A stretch of 64,000 nt of DNA from an uncultured Dokdonia sp. (GTDB lineage Bacteria > Bacteroidota > Bacteroidia > Flavobacteriales > Flavobacteriaceae). Below, piece by piece: positions 45,237-54,466 of this stretch (the first letter of the stretch is position 1; each line of letters starts with the position of its first letter). Location of the stretch: positions 142,540 to 206,539 of the forward strand of contig NZ_CANLOB010000005.1 of NCBI RefSeq assembly GCF_947492815.1. The letters are read 5' to 3'. The notes under the pieces are model-generated. The model worked only from the letters and a program-made list of their open reading frames with translations, was not told where the DNA came from and searched no databases. Position numbers and translations under genes: made by a program.

Positions 45237-46529
45237 TTAATTTTCGAAAATCCCTTTTACTTGATAAAAGAATCGTTCTATGAGCCGTAGGTCTTCTGTT
45301 ATGATTTTTCCATTAGCTAACATTTCTTGTCTGAAGAGAATTTCTTTATTATAAGAAGTTATTAATGTTGTAGGAAGAGATACATCTAGCAGATAAAAAC
45401 CCTCTTCATCTGTTACTGCAGATATTTTTGAGATGGTGCCTTCTAAGATGCCATATTCATTATCTGGGTAGTCTTGTAGTTTTAATTGGACATGTTGCCC
45501 AGTTTTTATCTTTCCGGCATTTTGAGCTAGTGCTTTTAATTTTGCGATGTATGCACCTTCTTCTTTTGGAATAATGGTAAATACCCTATCTCCTTGTGAA
45601 ACGTTTTGATTTTCATTCCAAATATTAAGTGTAGAAACAATACCGTTAATATCTGAACGCATCACATAACGCATTTCCCAGTTTTTAATAGCAAGTTTAA
45701 GCTGATTGAAAGAATGAAGTACATTTTTAAGTAAAGTAATATCTTCTTTTGTACTATTTATTTTGGTGCTTCTAGCTGACTTTTGCGCATTACTAATAGC
45801 TTCTAAAGTTTGAGAAATAGAAGCGTCATTATTAACAAAAGTGTTTTTTGATTGTAATAATGAGCTTTCAGAAACTTCATATTCATGAGTAGAAATAACT
45901 CCTTTTTCATATAATGATTTGTTTCTTGAATGCTCTTTGATTCGTAAATCTAATTCTGATTGACTTATTTTTTTTTGCGAACGTAATGTCTGAAGCCTGA
46001 ATTTTAATTCTGAAATAGATGTTGAATTTGCAATGGCTTCACTTGTAAAAGGTCTTAATTGTTTATTGAGAAGATATTGCTGATAACTATTTTCAAATTG
46101 AGCGTATTGTGTATCAATATCTCCTAAAAATAGAATAGGTATCTTGTCTATAGGAAATTCAAAACTTTTTTTAGAAAATTGAACAGTATCAATAATAGAT
46201 TTTAAATAGAATACATCTTTAAAATCAGCACTATTCTCTATAATTGCTAATGGCGTATTGGCACTTACTTGTTGATTGTCTACAACTAATAATGTGTCTA
46301 GTTTTCCTTTTGTGTTTGCATATATTTTCTGAGGGGGTTGTATCGTAGTAATAATAGCTTCAGATGATATTACATCTGGATATTTAATAAAGAAAGATAG
46401 TGCTAAAAATAATATGATTAAGACCAAAAAAAGTACGTTACCATAGCGTATCATCCAATGAGGAACATACGATAATATATCTTGTACCTGCTCGCTTCTT
46501 AATTCTATTTCTTCTAATTTTTTTGACAT
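45237..46529 (-). CDS. HlyD-type membrane fusion protein
   Basis: This encodes 430 residues. One TM helix lies at about residues 28-48, then a biotinyl-lipoyl-like half motif (AIITTIQPPQKIYANTKGKL), a long coiled-coil hairpin at about 150-265, the second lipoyl half (YVMRSDINGIVSTLN) and a beta-barrel domain. It is the periplasmic adaptor that links a type I exporter to an outer-membrane channel. Its start overlaps the exporter stop by one base. No TolC-like gene is in the window. Confidence 0.9.
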   Translation of the reverse strand: MSKKLEEIELRSEQVQDILSYVPHWMIRYGNVLFLVLIILFLALSFFIKYPDVISSEAIITTIQPPQKIYANTKGKLDTLLVVDNQQVSANTPLAIIENSADFKDVFYLKSIIDTVQFSKKSFEFPIDKIPILFLGDIDTQYAQFENSYQQYLLNKQLRPFTSEAIANSTSISELKFRLQTLRSQKKISQSELDLRIKEHSRNKSLYEKGVISTHEYEVSESSLLQSKNTFVNNDASISQTLEAISNAQKSARSTKINSTKEDITLLKNVLHSFNQLKLAIKNWEMRYVMRSDINGIVSTLNIWNENQNVSQGDRVFTIIPKEEGAYIAKLKALAQNAGKIKTGQHVQLKLQDYPDNEYGILEGTISKISAVTDEEGFYLLDVSLPTTLITSYNKEILFRQEMLANGKIITEDLRLIERFFYQVKGIFEN

Positions 46530-48721
46530 TAGTTCCCTAGTTCTAACTGGTTTTTAACCAAATTGTAATAATTTCCTTTGATGCTTACAAGTGTTTTATG
46601 GTCACCTATTTCAACAATTCTCCCTTTATCTAAGACCACAATTTGATGTGCATTCTTTACAGTACTTAACCTATGTGCAACTACAACCACTGTCCTATCT
46701 TTAAAGAAAGTGTCTAATTGTTCCATGATTACTTTTTCATTATTTGCATCTAGCGCACTAGTCGCTTCATCAAAAAATAAATACTTAGGGTTCTTATAAA
46801 CAGCCCTAGCAATTAATAATCGTTGTTTTTGACCTGTACTTAAACCTATACCTTCTGTTCCTATTTTTGTGTTGTAAGACAGTGGGAGCGATTCTATATA
46901 TTCTCTAATATTAGCAACATCTATTGCATGTGATAGCTTTTGTTTATCTATAGATTCTTCTCCAATAGCAATATTATTTGCAATAGAATCATTAAAGATG
47001 AAACCTTCTTGCATAACAACCCCGTAATGATTACGCCATGCTTTTTGGGATAGATTTTCAAAAACGATGTTGTCTAATTGAATTTCGCCTTCATTAGGAT
47101 CATAAAACTTTAATAATAATTTTAATAATGTTGTTTTTCCACTGCCACTAGCACCAACAATTGCTGTTGTTTTATTTGGAGGAATAATTAGATTGATGTT
47201 TTTTAAGACGCTTACATCAGACCCTGTATATCTAAATGATACATTCTTAATATTGATGCCAGCATTTGCTGGAATATCAGAAACTTTATTTTCTGGCTCT
47301 ATCTCTTCATCATCCATTTGATGAATTTCTCCTAATCTATCTAAAGAAATTTTGGCGTCCTGTAACTCTCTTACAAAGTTAATGAGTTGTTGCACTGGAG
47401 CATTTAATTGACCAACGATATATGAAATAGATAACATAACACCTAGCGTAATATCTCCTTCTATGACCAGTTTTGCTGAGAGAATAGAAATGAAAATGTT
47501 TTTGAGTTCGTTTATAAATGAAGACCCTACACTCTGTGCTTGCTCTAAACTTAAACTCTTTACTGATACTTTAAACAATCTTGCTTGTACAAATTCCCAA
47601 GCCCATCGTTTCTGTTTTTCTGCGTTGTGTAGTTTTATATCCTGCATCCCATTGATAAGCTCTATAACTTTACTTTGCTCTTGACTAGATGCAGAAAACC
47701 TTTTGTAGTCTAAAGCAGCTCTTTTCTTTAAGAATATTTTAATCCAAAAGAAATATAGAATACTTCCAGTAAGGAATACTGAAAAAATTTGAGTGTTATA
47801 ATATGTAAGTACAACACTAAATACAACAAAGTTTACCAAAGAAAATAAAACACTTAATGATGATGTCGTTAATATTTTTTCTATTCGACTATGATCACCT
47901 ATGCGTTGCATAATATCTCCAGTCATTTTAGTGTCAAAATATGCAATAGGCAGCTTCATCAATTTTATGAAAAAATCTGATATTAAAGAGATATTTATTC
48001 TAGTACTAATATGTAATAAAATCCAACTGCGTATAATCTCTATACCTGTTCTTCCTAGGAAAAGTGCGATTTGAGCAAATAGTACGAGGTAAATAAAATT
48101 AAGGTCTTTATTATTAATCCCGACATCAACGATACTTTGGGTTAAGAAAGGAACAACAAGTTGTAACAAACTAGCAGCCAGTAATCCAACGGCAAGTTGT
48201 ATGATAAAAGATTTATATTTTATGATATACTTTGAGAGATACCTAAAATTGAATTCTAAATCCTCTTCATCTTCTAGTTCACTTGTGTAAAAAGAAGGTG
48301 TGGTTTCTAAGAATAATGCAATACCTTCTTGAGTAGTGTCTTTAGCATTATTACCAATCCAGAATTTTAAGAATTCTTCTTTGGAGTAGGTTAATAGTCC
48401 AAATCCAGGATCGGAAATATAGAACGTATCTTTTTTGATTTTATAGAGTACTACATAGTGATCTTTATTCCAATGTAAAATACATGGTAAAGGAGCTTCT
48501 TTTAATTCGTTTAATGTAAGTTTTACTCCTAATGATCTAAATCCAATTGCTTCACTAGCATCACTTAGATTTAACAAATTACTACCTTCTCTTGTAGTTT
48601 CGCTTATTTTCCTAAGCTCATTGATAGATAAATTCTTATGATAGTGTTTAGCAATTATTTTTAAACATGTAGGACCACAATCTTTAGTTTCTGTCTGTTT
48701 ATATGAAGGGAATTTTTTCAA
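46529..48721 (-). CDS. Peptidase-containing ABC exporter (C39-TM-NBD)
   Basis: This encodes 730 residues. The N-terminal C39 cysteine peptidase has Cys15 (KDCGPTCL), His88 (KDHYVVLY) and Asp104 (ISDPGFG), so it is complete and should cut after double-glycine leaders. Six TM helices span about 160-440. The ATPase domain has Walker A GASGSGKTT, signature LSTGQKQR and Walker B LFFDEATSALD. It processes and exports bacteriocin-like peptides. It is upstream of and coupled to the HlyD gene, and at least six GG-leader peptide genes lie within 17 kb. Confidence 0.95.
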   Translation of the reverse strand: MKKFPSYKQTETKDCGPTCLKIIAKHYHKNLSINELRKISETTREGSNLLNLSDASEAIGFRSLGVKLTLNELKEAPLPCILHWNKDHYVVLYKIKKDTFYISDPGFGLLTYSKEEFLKFWIGNNAKDTTQEGIALFLETTPSFYTSELEDEEDLEFNFRYLSKYIIKYKSFIIQLAVGLLAASLLQLVVPFLTQSIVDVGINNKDLNFIYLVLFAQIALFLGRTGIEIIRSWILLHISTRINISLISDFFIKLMKLPIAYFDTKMTGDIMQRIGDHSRIEKILTTSSLSVLFSLVNFVVFSVVLTYYNTQIFSVFLTGSILYFFWIKIFLKKRAALDYKRFSASSQEQSKVIELINGMQDIKLHNAEKQKRWAWEFVQARLFKVSVKSLSLEQAQSVGSSFINELKNIFISILSAKLVIEGDITLGVMLSISYIVGQLNAPVQQLINFVRELQDAKISLDRLGEIHQMDDEEIEPENKVSDIPANAGINIKNVSFRYTGSDVSVLKNINLIIPPNKTTAIVGASGSGKTTLLKLLLKFYDPNEGEIQLDNIVFENLSQKAWRNHYGVVMQEGFIFNDSIANNIAIGEESIDKQKLSHAIDVANIREYIESLPLSYNTKIGTEGIGLSTGQKQRLLIARAVYKNPKYLFFDEATSALDANNEKVIMEQLDTFFKDRTVVVVAHRLSTVKNAHQIVVLDKGRIVEIGDHKTLVSIKGNYYNLVKNQLELGN

Positions 48722-48834
48722 AATATATTTTGATTATATAGAAGTAGTGATTCATCTCAAGAAATCTTGAAACTCATAAAAATGCTTTAGAAATAATTAG
48801 AAAACAGAAGAGGCTAGAAGAAAAAGGGTACATA

Positions 48835-48868
48835 ACTGTAGAGAAGAATACATATTCTTCTCTACAGT
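48835..48868 (-). terminator. 15-bp perfect hairpin after peptide B
   Basis: ACTGTAGAGAAGAAT (48835-48849) pairs with ATTCTTCTCTACAGT (48854-48868) with a 4-nt loop, just beyond the peptide B stop. The downstream U-tract is weak, so it may protect the mRNA 3' end rather than terminate fully. Confidence 0.7.
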
Positions 48869-48876
48869 AAAATATA

Positions 48877-49119
48877 TTATACGCAACAAGCTGGTGCTGG
48901 TATAATAGCACCAAAACTCACAGGATATGTTGGAGGCCATGAAGAACCGTCACATTCAACTGGATACGCGTACGTACCATCAGCGATGCTCCCAGATGCG
49001 CAATATACATTATAGCATACACAGTATTCTTGTGGGTTTGGATCAGTCTTTCCTCCAGTAATTGATTTTTGTTCTTTTTTGTTTAGGGCTTTCCCTAAGT
49101 TTGAAATGTTTTTTAACAT
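48877..49119 (-). CDS. GG-leader Cys-rich peptide B
   Basis: This encodes 80 residues from the ATG at 49119 (an in-frame ATG inside the pseudoknot at 49155 would add twelve). The leader MLKNISNLGKALNKKEQKS ends ITGG (residues 20-23). The core carries CVCYNVYC, a middle Cys and a terminal APACCV. It is a clear paralogue of peptide A in leader and C-terminus (PxPACC). Peptide A lies 91 bases upstream on the same transcript, separated by pseudoknot copy B. Confidence 0.8.
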   Translation of the reverse strand: MLKNISNLGKALNKKEQKSITGGKTDPNPQEYCVCYNVYCASGSIADGTYAYPVECDGSSWPPTYPVSFGAIIPAPACCV

Positions 49120-49145
49120 GATTTTATTTTTAAAAAATTGCATTT

Positions 49146-49197
49146 CTACGAACATTTAGAGACACTCGTAGTTTGTGTCTATTCTTTGCGAGAGAAT
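49146..49197 (-). ncRNA. Hairpin plus H-type pseudoknot leader, copy B
   Basis: In transcript direction: hairpin ATTCT...AGAAT (49197-49181), stem 1 AGACAC (49180-49175) with GTGTCT (49165-49160), loop AAA, stem 2 CTACGA (49171-49166) with TCGTAG (49151-49146), and loop CTAAATGT. Stem 2 differs from copy A at two positions on one side and one on the other, yet every pair is kept. It lies between peptides A and B. Confidence 0.75.
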
Positions 49198-49210
49198 ATT
49201 TTTATTAGTG

Positions 49211-49429
49211 TTAGTGGCAACAAGCCGGAACAGGAATAATATCTGTCCACCCAACAACTTGAACAGGACCAGAAAGAGGATATTCTGTTGTTACTTCTCC
49301 ATTCACTAAGTATGTTAGTTGGGTACACATACAGAATTCTGGTGGGTTTCCGTCTAGTTTACCTCCTGTTATTGATTGCTGTTCTTCTTTATTTAGGGTT
49401 TCGCCCAAATTTGAAATGTTTTTTAACAT
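49211..49429 (-). CDS. GG-leader Cys-rich peptide A
   Basis: This encodes 72 residues. The leader MLKNISNLGETLNKEEQQS ends ITGG (residues 20-23), almost identical to peptide B. The core has CMCTQLTY and a final ACCH (four Cys). It is the first peptide after VKOR-1 on the minus strand, preceded by a hairpin and pseudoknot copy A. Peptides A and B look like recent duplicates whose leaders are conserved and cores have diverged. Confidence 0.8.
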   Translation of the reverse strand: MLKNISNLGETLNKEEQQSITGGKLDGNPPEFCMCTQLTYLVNGEVTTEYPLSGPVQVVGWTDIIPVPACCH

Positions 49430-49455
49430 GATTCTAATTATTTAAATTACATTTA

Positions 49456-49507
49456 CTGCGAACATTTAGAGACACTCACAGTTTGTGTCTATTCTTCGCG
49501 AGAGAAT
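49456..49507 (-). ncRNA. Hairpin plus H-type pseudoknot leader, copy A
   Basis: In transcript direction: hairpin (49507-49491), stem 1 AGACAC (49490-49485) with GTGTCT (49475-49470), loop AAA, stem 2 CTGTGA (49481-49476) with TCGCAG (49461-49456; one G-U pair), and loop CTAAATGT. The first peptide codon is 26 bases downstream. Confidence 0.75.
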
Positions 49508-49518
49508 ATTGTTCAAGT

Positions 49519-49543
49519 CAATAGCCCTTTTTAAGGGTTATTG
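49519..49543. terminator. Hairpin between VKOR-1 and peptide A
   Basis: CAATAGCCCTT pairs with AAGGGTTATTG with one mismatch or G-U. The T-run follows it on the plus strand, not on the transcribed strand, so for the peptide operon it may act as an RNA-processing or stability hairpin. Confidence 0.5.
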
Positions 49544-49547
49544 TTTT

Positions 49548-51167
49548 TTATATAGCATTCTGAAATTGTGGCGAAAAAGGAATTTGTACTTCTTGAGAAA
49601 ACTCGTGTAGTTCTTCTATAAAATATTTTAAGTCTTCGCGAGTATATGCAGATGGGAATGCATATCCATTTATTAAGATTTCTGGCGTAAAGTTAATTCC
49701 GTTCTCAGTACCCCAGTTTTGTTGGTCTACAAGTGTTTGGTGATACATATCTTCTTGTTCACAAGTACCCCATGTTGATAACCAAGTATCAGTAGCCATC
49801 TCCTCATAAATATCATGCATAGCTTGTAAACATTGGTCTTGTCCTTTTGTATGATATAATTCTGTGAGACGACTTGTTATTTTATAGATATCTGATTCTT
49901 TGTTGTCTGTATTGGCATTGATGCGTATGGTAATTGCTACTAAATTTCCATAACTTTTTAAAATATCCTCTAATAGTGTATGTACAGATTTACAATGCTT
50001 ACAAAATGGACTTGTAAATACTACTATAGATAAAGGGGCTTGTAGATTGCCAAATACAATTTCTGATACATTATTAATATGTGTTTGTTTTTTAGAAGAC
50101 TGCGTAAGTAATGTTTCAAAAAGAGTGAAGTTTCTTTTAAACTTTGTGAAATCAATATTAGCTCTTTTAAGTCTTTTTGAAGCAAGAAATATAGGTTCAA
50201 TAAATAACCAACCTAATAGCGTTATTGCAAATGTAATTCCCACAATTAGTAATGCATTGATTTGTACTACATCATTAATTTGAAAAATTCCTATTCCTGT
50301 TTGTAACAGTAATACCGCTACGATAATAAGGCATAATGGACACCACGCTTTCGCGAAAGCGTACTGATAATATATAGAATAGAGCGTAATAGGAGCTGCC
50401 ATAAAACTAAGTATATATAAAGGTGTCATGGCATAGTCAAGTATCGATAATGCGATCACTGACAAAGACAGTCCTATAAAATATATTAAACTGAGATCAC
50501 CAAGTTTAATACCAAATAAAGTGGCACCATTAGACGTGAGTACCGCATGACAGTTTTTAGAAGTATTTGTATCTGAACAAAAAGCATTTCCAATACTAGT
50601 CTCCATGCCTAGTTGTTGTTTTATGATAACAGCACTTATGAGTACTCCTAAAAGAGCTACACTACCATAGCTTATTGCTGCAAATGTAAGTTGCGCTTGG
50701 TAGAGCAGGCCTAAAAGCATGAACCCTAAACCTGCTAATAGACCTGTTCTCAAATATGTCGCGTTTTTGTTTTGAACAGATGGGCGATCTGTTTCTTCTT
50801 TTTCTACTGCGACGATAATACCAGTGAAGTATTGTAAGAACTCTTCCTTAGAATATTCTTTTTTGTCTTTAGCGTCATAATAAGCGACGAGTGAATTACC
50901 TTTTTTTACAACAACTCCAAAAAGCTGGTCTTCTTCAATTTTCATACAGCTAAGAAATGTAGTAGGAAGTTGTTCTAATACCTCTTCTGTTGCAGGTACC
51001 ACCATAGCAAGATGATCAATATTGAAATGCGTTAGAACTCCAGTAATGGCATGAAGACTTGGATACGAAGGATGACTTTGAATTTGAAATGCAAGTTCTT
51101 CCTTATCAAAAGCAATTTTGTTTAATCTTAATAATTGTTCAACTTGGTAAATAACTGAATTGTTCAA
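49548..51167 (-). CDS. VKOR-1: C39-like / VKOR / DsbA-like fusion
   Basis: This encodes 539 residues. Residues 1-130 form a C39-like domain without the catalytic Cys (SHPSYPSLHAITGVLTHFNI; later LVAYYDAKDKKEYSKEEFLQ). About 135-320 is a vitamin K epoxide reductase domain with the loop Cys pair (AFCSDTNTSKNCHAVL) and the CxxC in AWCPLCLI. The C-terminal part (about 365-530) is thioredoxin/DsbA-like with PFCKHCKS and cis-Pro in FTPEILING. VKOR-DsbA pairs form disulfides in the periplasm. The dead C39 domain may dock GG leaders. It lies just before the GG peptides and after CHAT-1. A palindrome copy encodes YAFAKA. Confidence 0.87.
   Translation of the reverse strand: MNNSVIYQVEQLLRLNKIAFDKEELAFQIQSHPSYPSLHAITGVLTHFNIDHLAMVVPATEEVLEQLPTTFLSCMKIEEDQLFGVVVKKGNSLVAYYDAKDKKEYSKEEFLQYFTGIIVAVEKEETDRPSVQNKNATYLRTGLLAGLGFMLLGLLYQAQLTFAAISYGSVALLGVLISAVIIKQQLGMETSIGNAFCSDTNTSKNCHAVLTSNGATLFGIKLGDLSLIYFIGLSLSVIALSILDYAMTPLYILSFMAAPITLYSIYYQYAFAKAWCPLCLIIVAVLLLQTGIGIFQINDVVQINALLIVGITFAITLLGWLFIEPIFLASKRLKRANIDFTKFKRNFTLFETLLTQSSKKQTHINNVSEIVFGNLQAPLSIVVFTSPFCKHCKSVHTLLEDILKSYGNLVAITIRINANTDNKESDIYKITSRLTELYHTKGQDQCLQAMHDIYEEMATDTWLSTWGTCEQEDMYHQTLVDQQNWGTENGINFTPEILINGYAFPSAYTREDLKYFIEELHEFSQEVQIPFSPQFQNAI
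50347..50360. repeat. Palindrome GCTTTCGCGAAAGC, copy 9
   Basis: This copy is inside VKOR-1, two residues before its CPLC redox motif, read as AFAKA. The VKOR-2 paralogue has no copy at the matching place (its sequence is QIKQWCGLC), so the palindrome entered or was lost after the two genes diverged. Confidence 0.9.
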
Positions 51168-51191
51168 GGGCTTAATTTTTGTGTTCCCTTT

Positions 51192-51221
51192 GTTGTTCCA
51201 GTTCTTTAAGTTTTGTTACCC
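51192..51221 (-). promoter_or_regulatory. ECF-like promoter of VKOR-1 (GGGTAAC type)
   Basis: On the minus strand, GGGTAAC (51221-51215) and AACAAC are separated by exactly 17 bases, 25 bases upstream of the VKOR-1 start. GGGTAAC overlaps the CHAT-1 stop codon. The same two blocks, GGGTAAC-N17-AACTAC, stand upstream of the lipoprotein-1/CHAT-1 operon. Confidence 0.55.
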
Positions 51222-53963
51222 TAAAATTTTATTTTTTCTTTTTCTTATATATAAGGATATGATAAAGAGTAGTATAGAAACAGATAAAATACTTAAAATA
51301 ATTATTTTGTTAGTGCTGTATAAGGAGTTTTCTGCTTCTCCTATTAAGATAAAAGGAGCCCAATAGTAAGGTGATTGCTGAGATAAATTACTAGAAGATA
51401 TATAATTTAATTTTGCTTTGTATAAAGCGTCAGATTTCGAGTTTCCTTCTTTTAAATATGTATAAAAGGAAGTCATAATTTCTGAAGTAGCTTTGTCATT
51501 TGTTTCCCATAAACTAGATACAACTGTATTAGCCCCAGCATAGAAAAACCCACGTGCTAGGCTCATAACTCCTTCTCCAGGTGCAATATCACCTATGGTC
51601 GTATTACAAGCACTTAATACAACGAGTTCTGCATTATTTTGGTAGGTATATAATTCGTGAGACTCTAGGATTGTATCATAAAAAGCAATCCATGGGTTTG
51701 AAGAGGCGTCTGCATGCGTTGCTAAATGTACAATCTCACTAGATGATGATTTCGTAAGAAAATTATCTTTTGTAGCTGTAGTTTCTAGAAATGATTTTCC
51801 TTTTAGAATTTTTTCTATGCTAGTGATTTCATCTCTACTTTTTTGTAATGGATTTAGATTTTTGTTAGAAAATGTGATAGGAGCAAAGCCTACAAAATTT
51901 GTATCATATGTTCTTTGAATTGCTTCATTTCTTTTAGAAAAAGATAAGGAATATGAATAATTTATTTTGTTTGATTTAATGAAGTATTCTTTGCTATTAT
52001 CAGAAGTTAAAAATGCATCAAAAGGAACATATTGTAATTCTCCATCTGGTATGATAAGTAGTTCTTTCCCTTTAATGGAAGCTTTTATACTTTGTGTAGG
52101 AAATAAAGTATTGTATAGTGCATATGCAGAAATACTATAGTTTTCTTGCGCTGTTTTTGTTTCAAAAGGTTTAGAAATAGCATTTCGATATTGAAAGATA
52201 TGCTCTTTTAATGTATCTATATTATCCACTTCAAATAGTTCTGTTGAGGTTTGATCTATATAGATACCATAGATGACTTCATCTCCATCTTCAGGAATAC
52301 CCCATATATATGAAAGTACGGCAGTGTCAGCGTTTAATGAATTCTGAACATCCGTAATTGTTAGAAGTGTATGATGTAGTGTGTTCCTTTTGTATAAGGG
52401 AAATGCTATAGAAATAGAGTCTTGTAGTTTTTGATACCTTGTTTTGAGATCAAAGAGTACTTCTTGTTGTTGTTTTACTTTTTCAGAGTTTTCTGTTTCA
52501 GAAATCGTATTTTCTAATGCTAAAATTTCTTTTTTAAATGTTGATTGTCGCTTCTGGAGTGTGTCAGGAAGCTTTTTGCTCTTCATTTTTGTGTCAATCT
52601 CTGATGTTAGCAAGAGAGCTTTATTCTTTTCAATAAAATAAAATGTTGTTTCTGGTTTATTTAGTTTTTTGCAAACACGTACGCCTTGTGCATATAAAGA
52701 AGAAGCTGCTTGTCTCCAGAGTAATAGAGATTGTTTTTCTAAACTTTCTTCCTCTATAAAGTCTATTAGTGTGTCGGCAATTAGAATATTATCTAATGCT
52801 ACGGATAGGTCATTTAAATTTTTATTTTCTTCAAATAAGTCTTCTAGAATTCCAGCTTTTTCTTTAAAAGCTGCAAAAACATCTATTTTTCTTGGGATTT
52901 TGCTTAACTCATCTCTTGTAAGTATGGTACGCTTTTTATTTTCTTTTTCAGTGCTTAGTGTAAGAGATCTTTGTATGTTGTCTAGCGCTTTTTCTGCATT
53001 GCCACGATATCTATAATATTGACTTAAATGATGTTTCGAGACAGATTGTGTAAATGTATCAGGACATTCTTTCAGTGTTTTTTCTATATAATAAAGGGCA
53101 CTATCATTTTTAGCAATATTATATAAATCTGATAGATTTCCGTATATGTCACAGGTATAATCATTAATACCTTCTTGGGCGAGGTGTTTTAAATTTTTAA
53201 AGTGATATGCTCTGGCACTTTTTAAATCAAACGTAACTTCTTGTGTATAAAATGTTGCATACCCTGTGTATATATGATACCTATCTATAGGTAGTATGGT
53301 TGTTTTTTCTTCAAGTGCTAAAGCCTTGTCTAGCATTTCTTTCTTCTTAAGAAAGCTCTCTTTACTGCCTTCTTGATGATATACAACAGAGAAATTGATA
53401 TACTGCTTAACAAGGTCTCTGTAATTATTTTGTTTTTCAAGGAGAGAAATCCCTTTTTTAAAATAATCAATAGCTCTATAATAGTCACCTTGAGCACTGT
53501 AATAGAGACCTAATCTAGAATAAGATTGCGCAACTCTAGCAGGATTTGTATTTTGTTCTATAATGGCTAGATACAGCGCATTACTTTTTTCAAAGTCATT
53601 TTGCTCACTATAAAAAAAACCTAAACGAAATTGTAACGTTGCATAGTGAGGATTATTTCTTTTTTCAAGCGGATATGTATCTAATGCAAGTTTTCCATAA
53701 TGTATTGCCTCTGAAATATGCGAGCTATAAATTCGCGTAGAAAAATGAGTAGCTATATCACTTAAATGTATGTAGTCATTAGATTTTTTACATAAAACTA
53801 ATAAACTATCTACTGTAGTTTTATGCGTATATCCTTGATCTTGATAAGAAGAAATGTAGGTGTCAAAATAGTTTTGGCTTTGTAGACTGTTTGTTATAAA
53901 CAATCCACAAAGCCAAAAAAATAAAATGGGTGTTACTTTCAAATTATTGACACGTATCTGCAA
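51216..53963 (-). CDS. CHAT-1: exported TPR-CHAT caspase-like protease
   Basis: This encodes 915 residues from the ATG at 53963, overlapping lipoprotein-1 by 20 bases; a TTG start just after that stop is possible. A signal peptide (LFFWLCGLFITNSLQSQ) precedes TPRs (about 60-420) and a coiled-coil linker (about 440-530). The CHAT domain (about 590-880) has the catalytic pair His750 (HLATHA) and Cys786 (LSACNT). A C-terminal TM helix (about 888-907) and basic tail follow. The protease domain should therefore face the periplasm. CHAT proteases are caspase-like and often control regulated proteolysis. It is co-transcribed with lipoprotein-1. Confidence 0.9.
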   Translation of the reverse strand: MQIRVNNLKVTPILFFWLCGLFITNSLQSQNYFDTYISSYQDQGYTHKTTVDSLLVLCKKSNDYIHLSDIATHFSTRIYSSHISEAIHYGKLALDTYPLEKRNNPHYATLQFRLGFFYSEQNDFEKSNALYLAIIEQNTNPARVAQSYSRLGLYYSAQGDYYRAIDYFKKGISLLEKQNNYRDLVKQYINFSVVYHQEGSKESFLKKKEMLDKALALEEKTTILPIDRYHIYTGYATFYTQEVTFDLKSARAYHFKNLKHLAQEGINDYTCDIYGNLSDLYNIAKNDSALYYIEKTLKECPDTFTQSVSKHHLSQYYRYRGNAEKALDNIQRSLTLSTEKENKKRTILTRDELSKIPRKIDVFAAFKEKAGILEDLFEENKNLNDLSVALDNILIADTLIDFIEEESLEKQSLLLWRQAASSLYAQGVRVCKKLNKPETTFYFIEKNKALLLTSEIDTKMKSKKLPDTLQKRQSTFKKEILALENTISETENSEKVKQQQEVLFDLKTRYQKLQDSISIAFPLYKRNTLHHTLLTITDVQNSLNADTAVLSYIWGIPEDGDEVIYGIYIDQTSTELFEVDNIDTLKEHIFQYRNAISKPFETKTAQENYSISAYALYNTLFPTQSIKASIKGKELLIIPDGELQYVPFDAFLTSDNSKEYFIKSNKINYSYSLSFSKRNEAIQRTYDTNFVGFAPITFSNKNLNPLQKSRDEITSIEKILKGKSFLETTATKDNFLTKSSSSEIVHLATHADASSNPWIAFYDTILESHELYTYQNNAELVVLSACNTTIGDIAPGEGVMSLARGFFYAGANTVVSSLWETNDKATSEIMTSFYTYLKEGNSKSDALYKAKLNYISSSNLSQQSPYYWAPFILIGEAENSLYSTNKIIILSILSVSILLFIISLYIRKRKNKILG

Positions 53964-54357
53964 ATGTTGCTAATCTTAAATTAGGATCTGTAGGCTTTAC
54001 GATATCTGGCTTGCAATCCATAAGAGTAGGGCATAGACCTCTTACAAGCCATATTTCTGCGTCTTTATTTAATTCACATGGTGTGATAGACACCATCCTA
54101 TCACAATAAGGGTTTCTAATGGCGTTTCTTTCTTGTTTTGTAGCATCAGCTTCGTACTCTACAAGTAAGTAATAAAAATTGTGATCACCGTCAGATACAA
54201 GTAAATCTGGATCTGCACAATTCTGGTTTTTAGAAGGGGTATATGTAGAATCTGCAGTTATTAGTTGTTCAACGTTTTCTTCAGAGTCAACACTACACGA
54301 TACTGTTAAAATAAGGATAAAAAGAATGCTTAGGGGCTTAAAAAATGTACTTTTCAT
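53944..54357 (-). CDS. Lipoprotein-1 upstream of CHAT-1
   Basis: This encodes 137 residues with lipobox ILTVSC near residue 21. The body has six Cys (NCADP, NPYCDR, TPCEL, LCPTLMDC and a final TCQ) and FYYLLVEYEADATKQER, which suggests a small disulfide-stabilised fold. I do not recognise the family. It shares position, lipid signal and a C-terminal end overlapping the CHAT start with lipoprotein-2, although the two sequences are only loosely similar. It may be the inhibitor or sensor for the CHAT protease (inference). Confidence 0.72.
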   Translation of the reverse strand: MKSTFFKPLSILFILILTVSCSVDSEENVEQLITADSTYTPSKNQNCADPDLLVSDGDHNFYYLLVEYEADATKQERNAIRNPYCDRMVSITPCELNKDAEIWLVRGLCPTLMDCKPDIVKPTDPNLRLATFADTCQ

Positions 54358-54397
54358 AAAAAAGGTTTTAGGGTTATAATTAATTATTAATTACTCA

Positions 54398-54427
54398 GTA
54401 GTTACATAACCCTTTTGTTTGTTACCC
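54398..54427 (-). promoter_or_regulatory. ECF-like promoter of lipoprotein-1/CHAT-1 (GGGTAAC type)
   Basis: On the minus strand, GGGTAAC (54427-54421) is followed after 17 bases by AACTAC (54403-54398), 41 bases before the lipoprotein-1 start. Both block sequences and spacing match the VKOR-1 promoter. Confidence 0.55.
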
Positions 54428-54443
54428 TGTAAATATAAAAGTT

Positions 54444-54451
54444 TATTTTTG
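54444..54451 (+). promoter_or_regulatory. -7 box of the sigma-1 gene
   Basis: TATTTTTG fits TAnnTTTG and lies 16 bases before the sigma-1 start, so this sigma gene is probably read by the housekeeping sigma factor. TTG sequences near 54415-54421 are slightly too far upstream to be a standard -33 box. Confidence 0.45.
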
Positions 54452-54466
54452 TTTATCTAATCATTT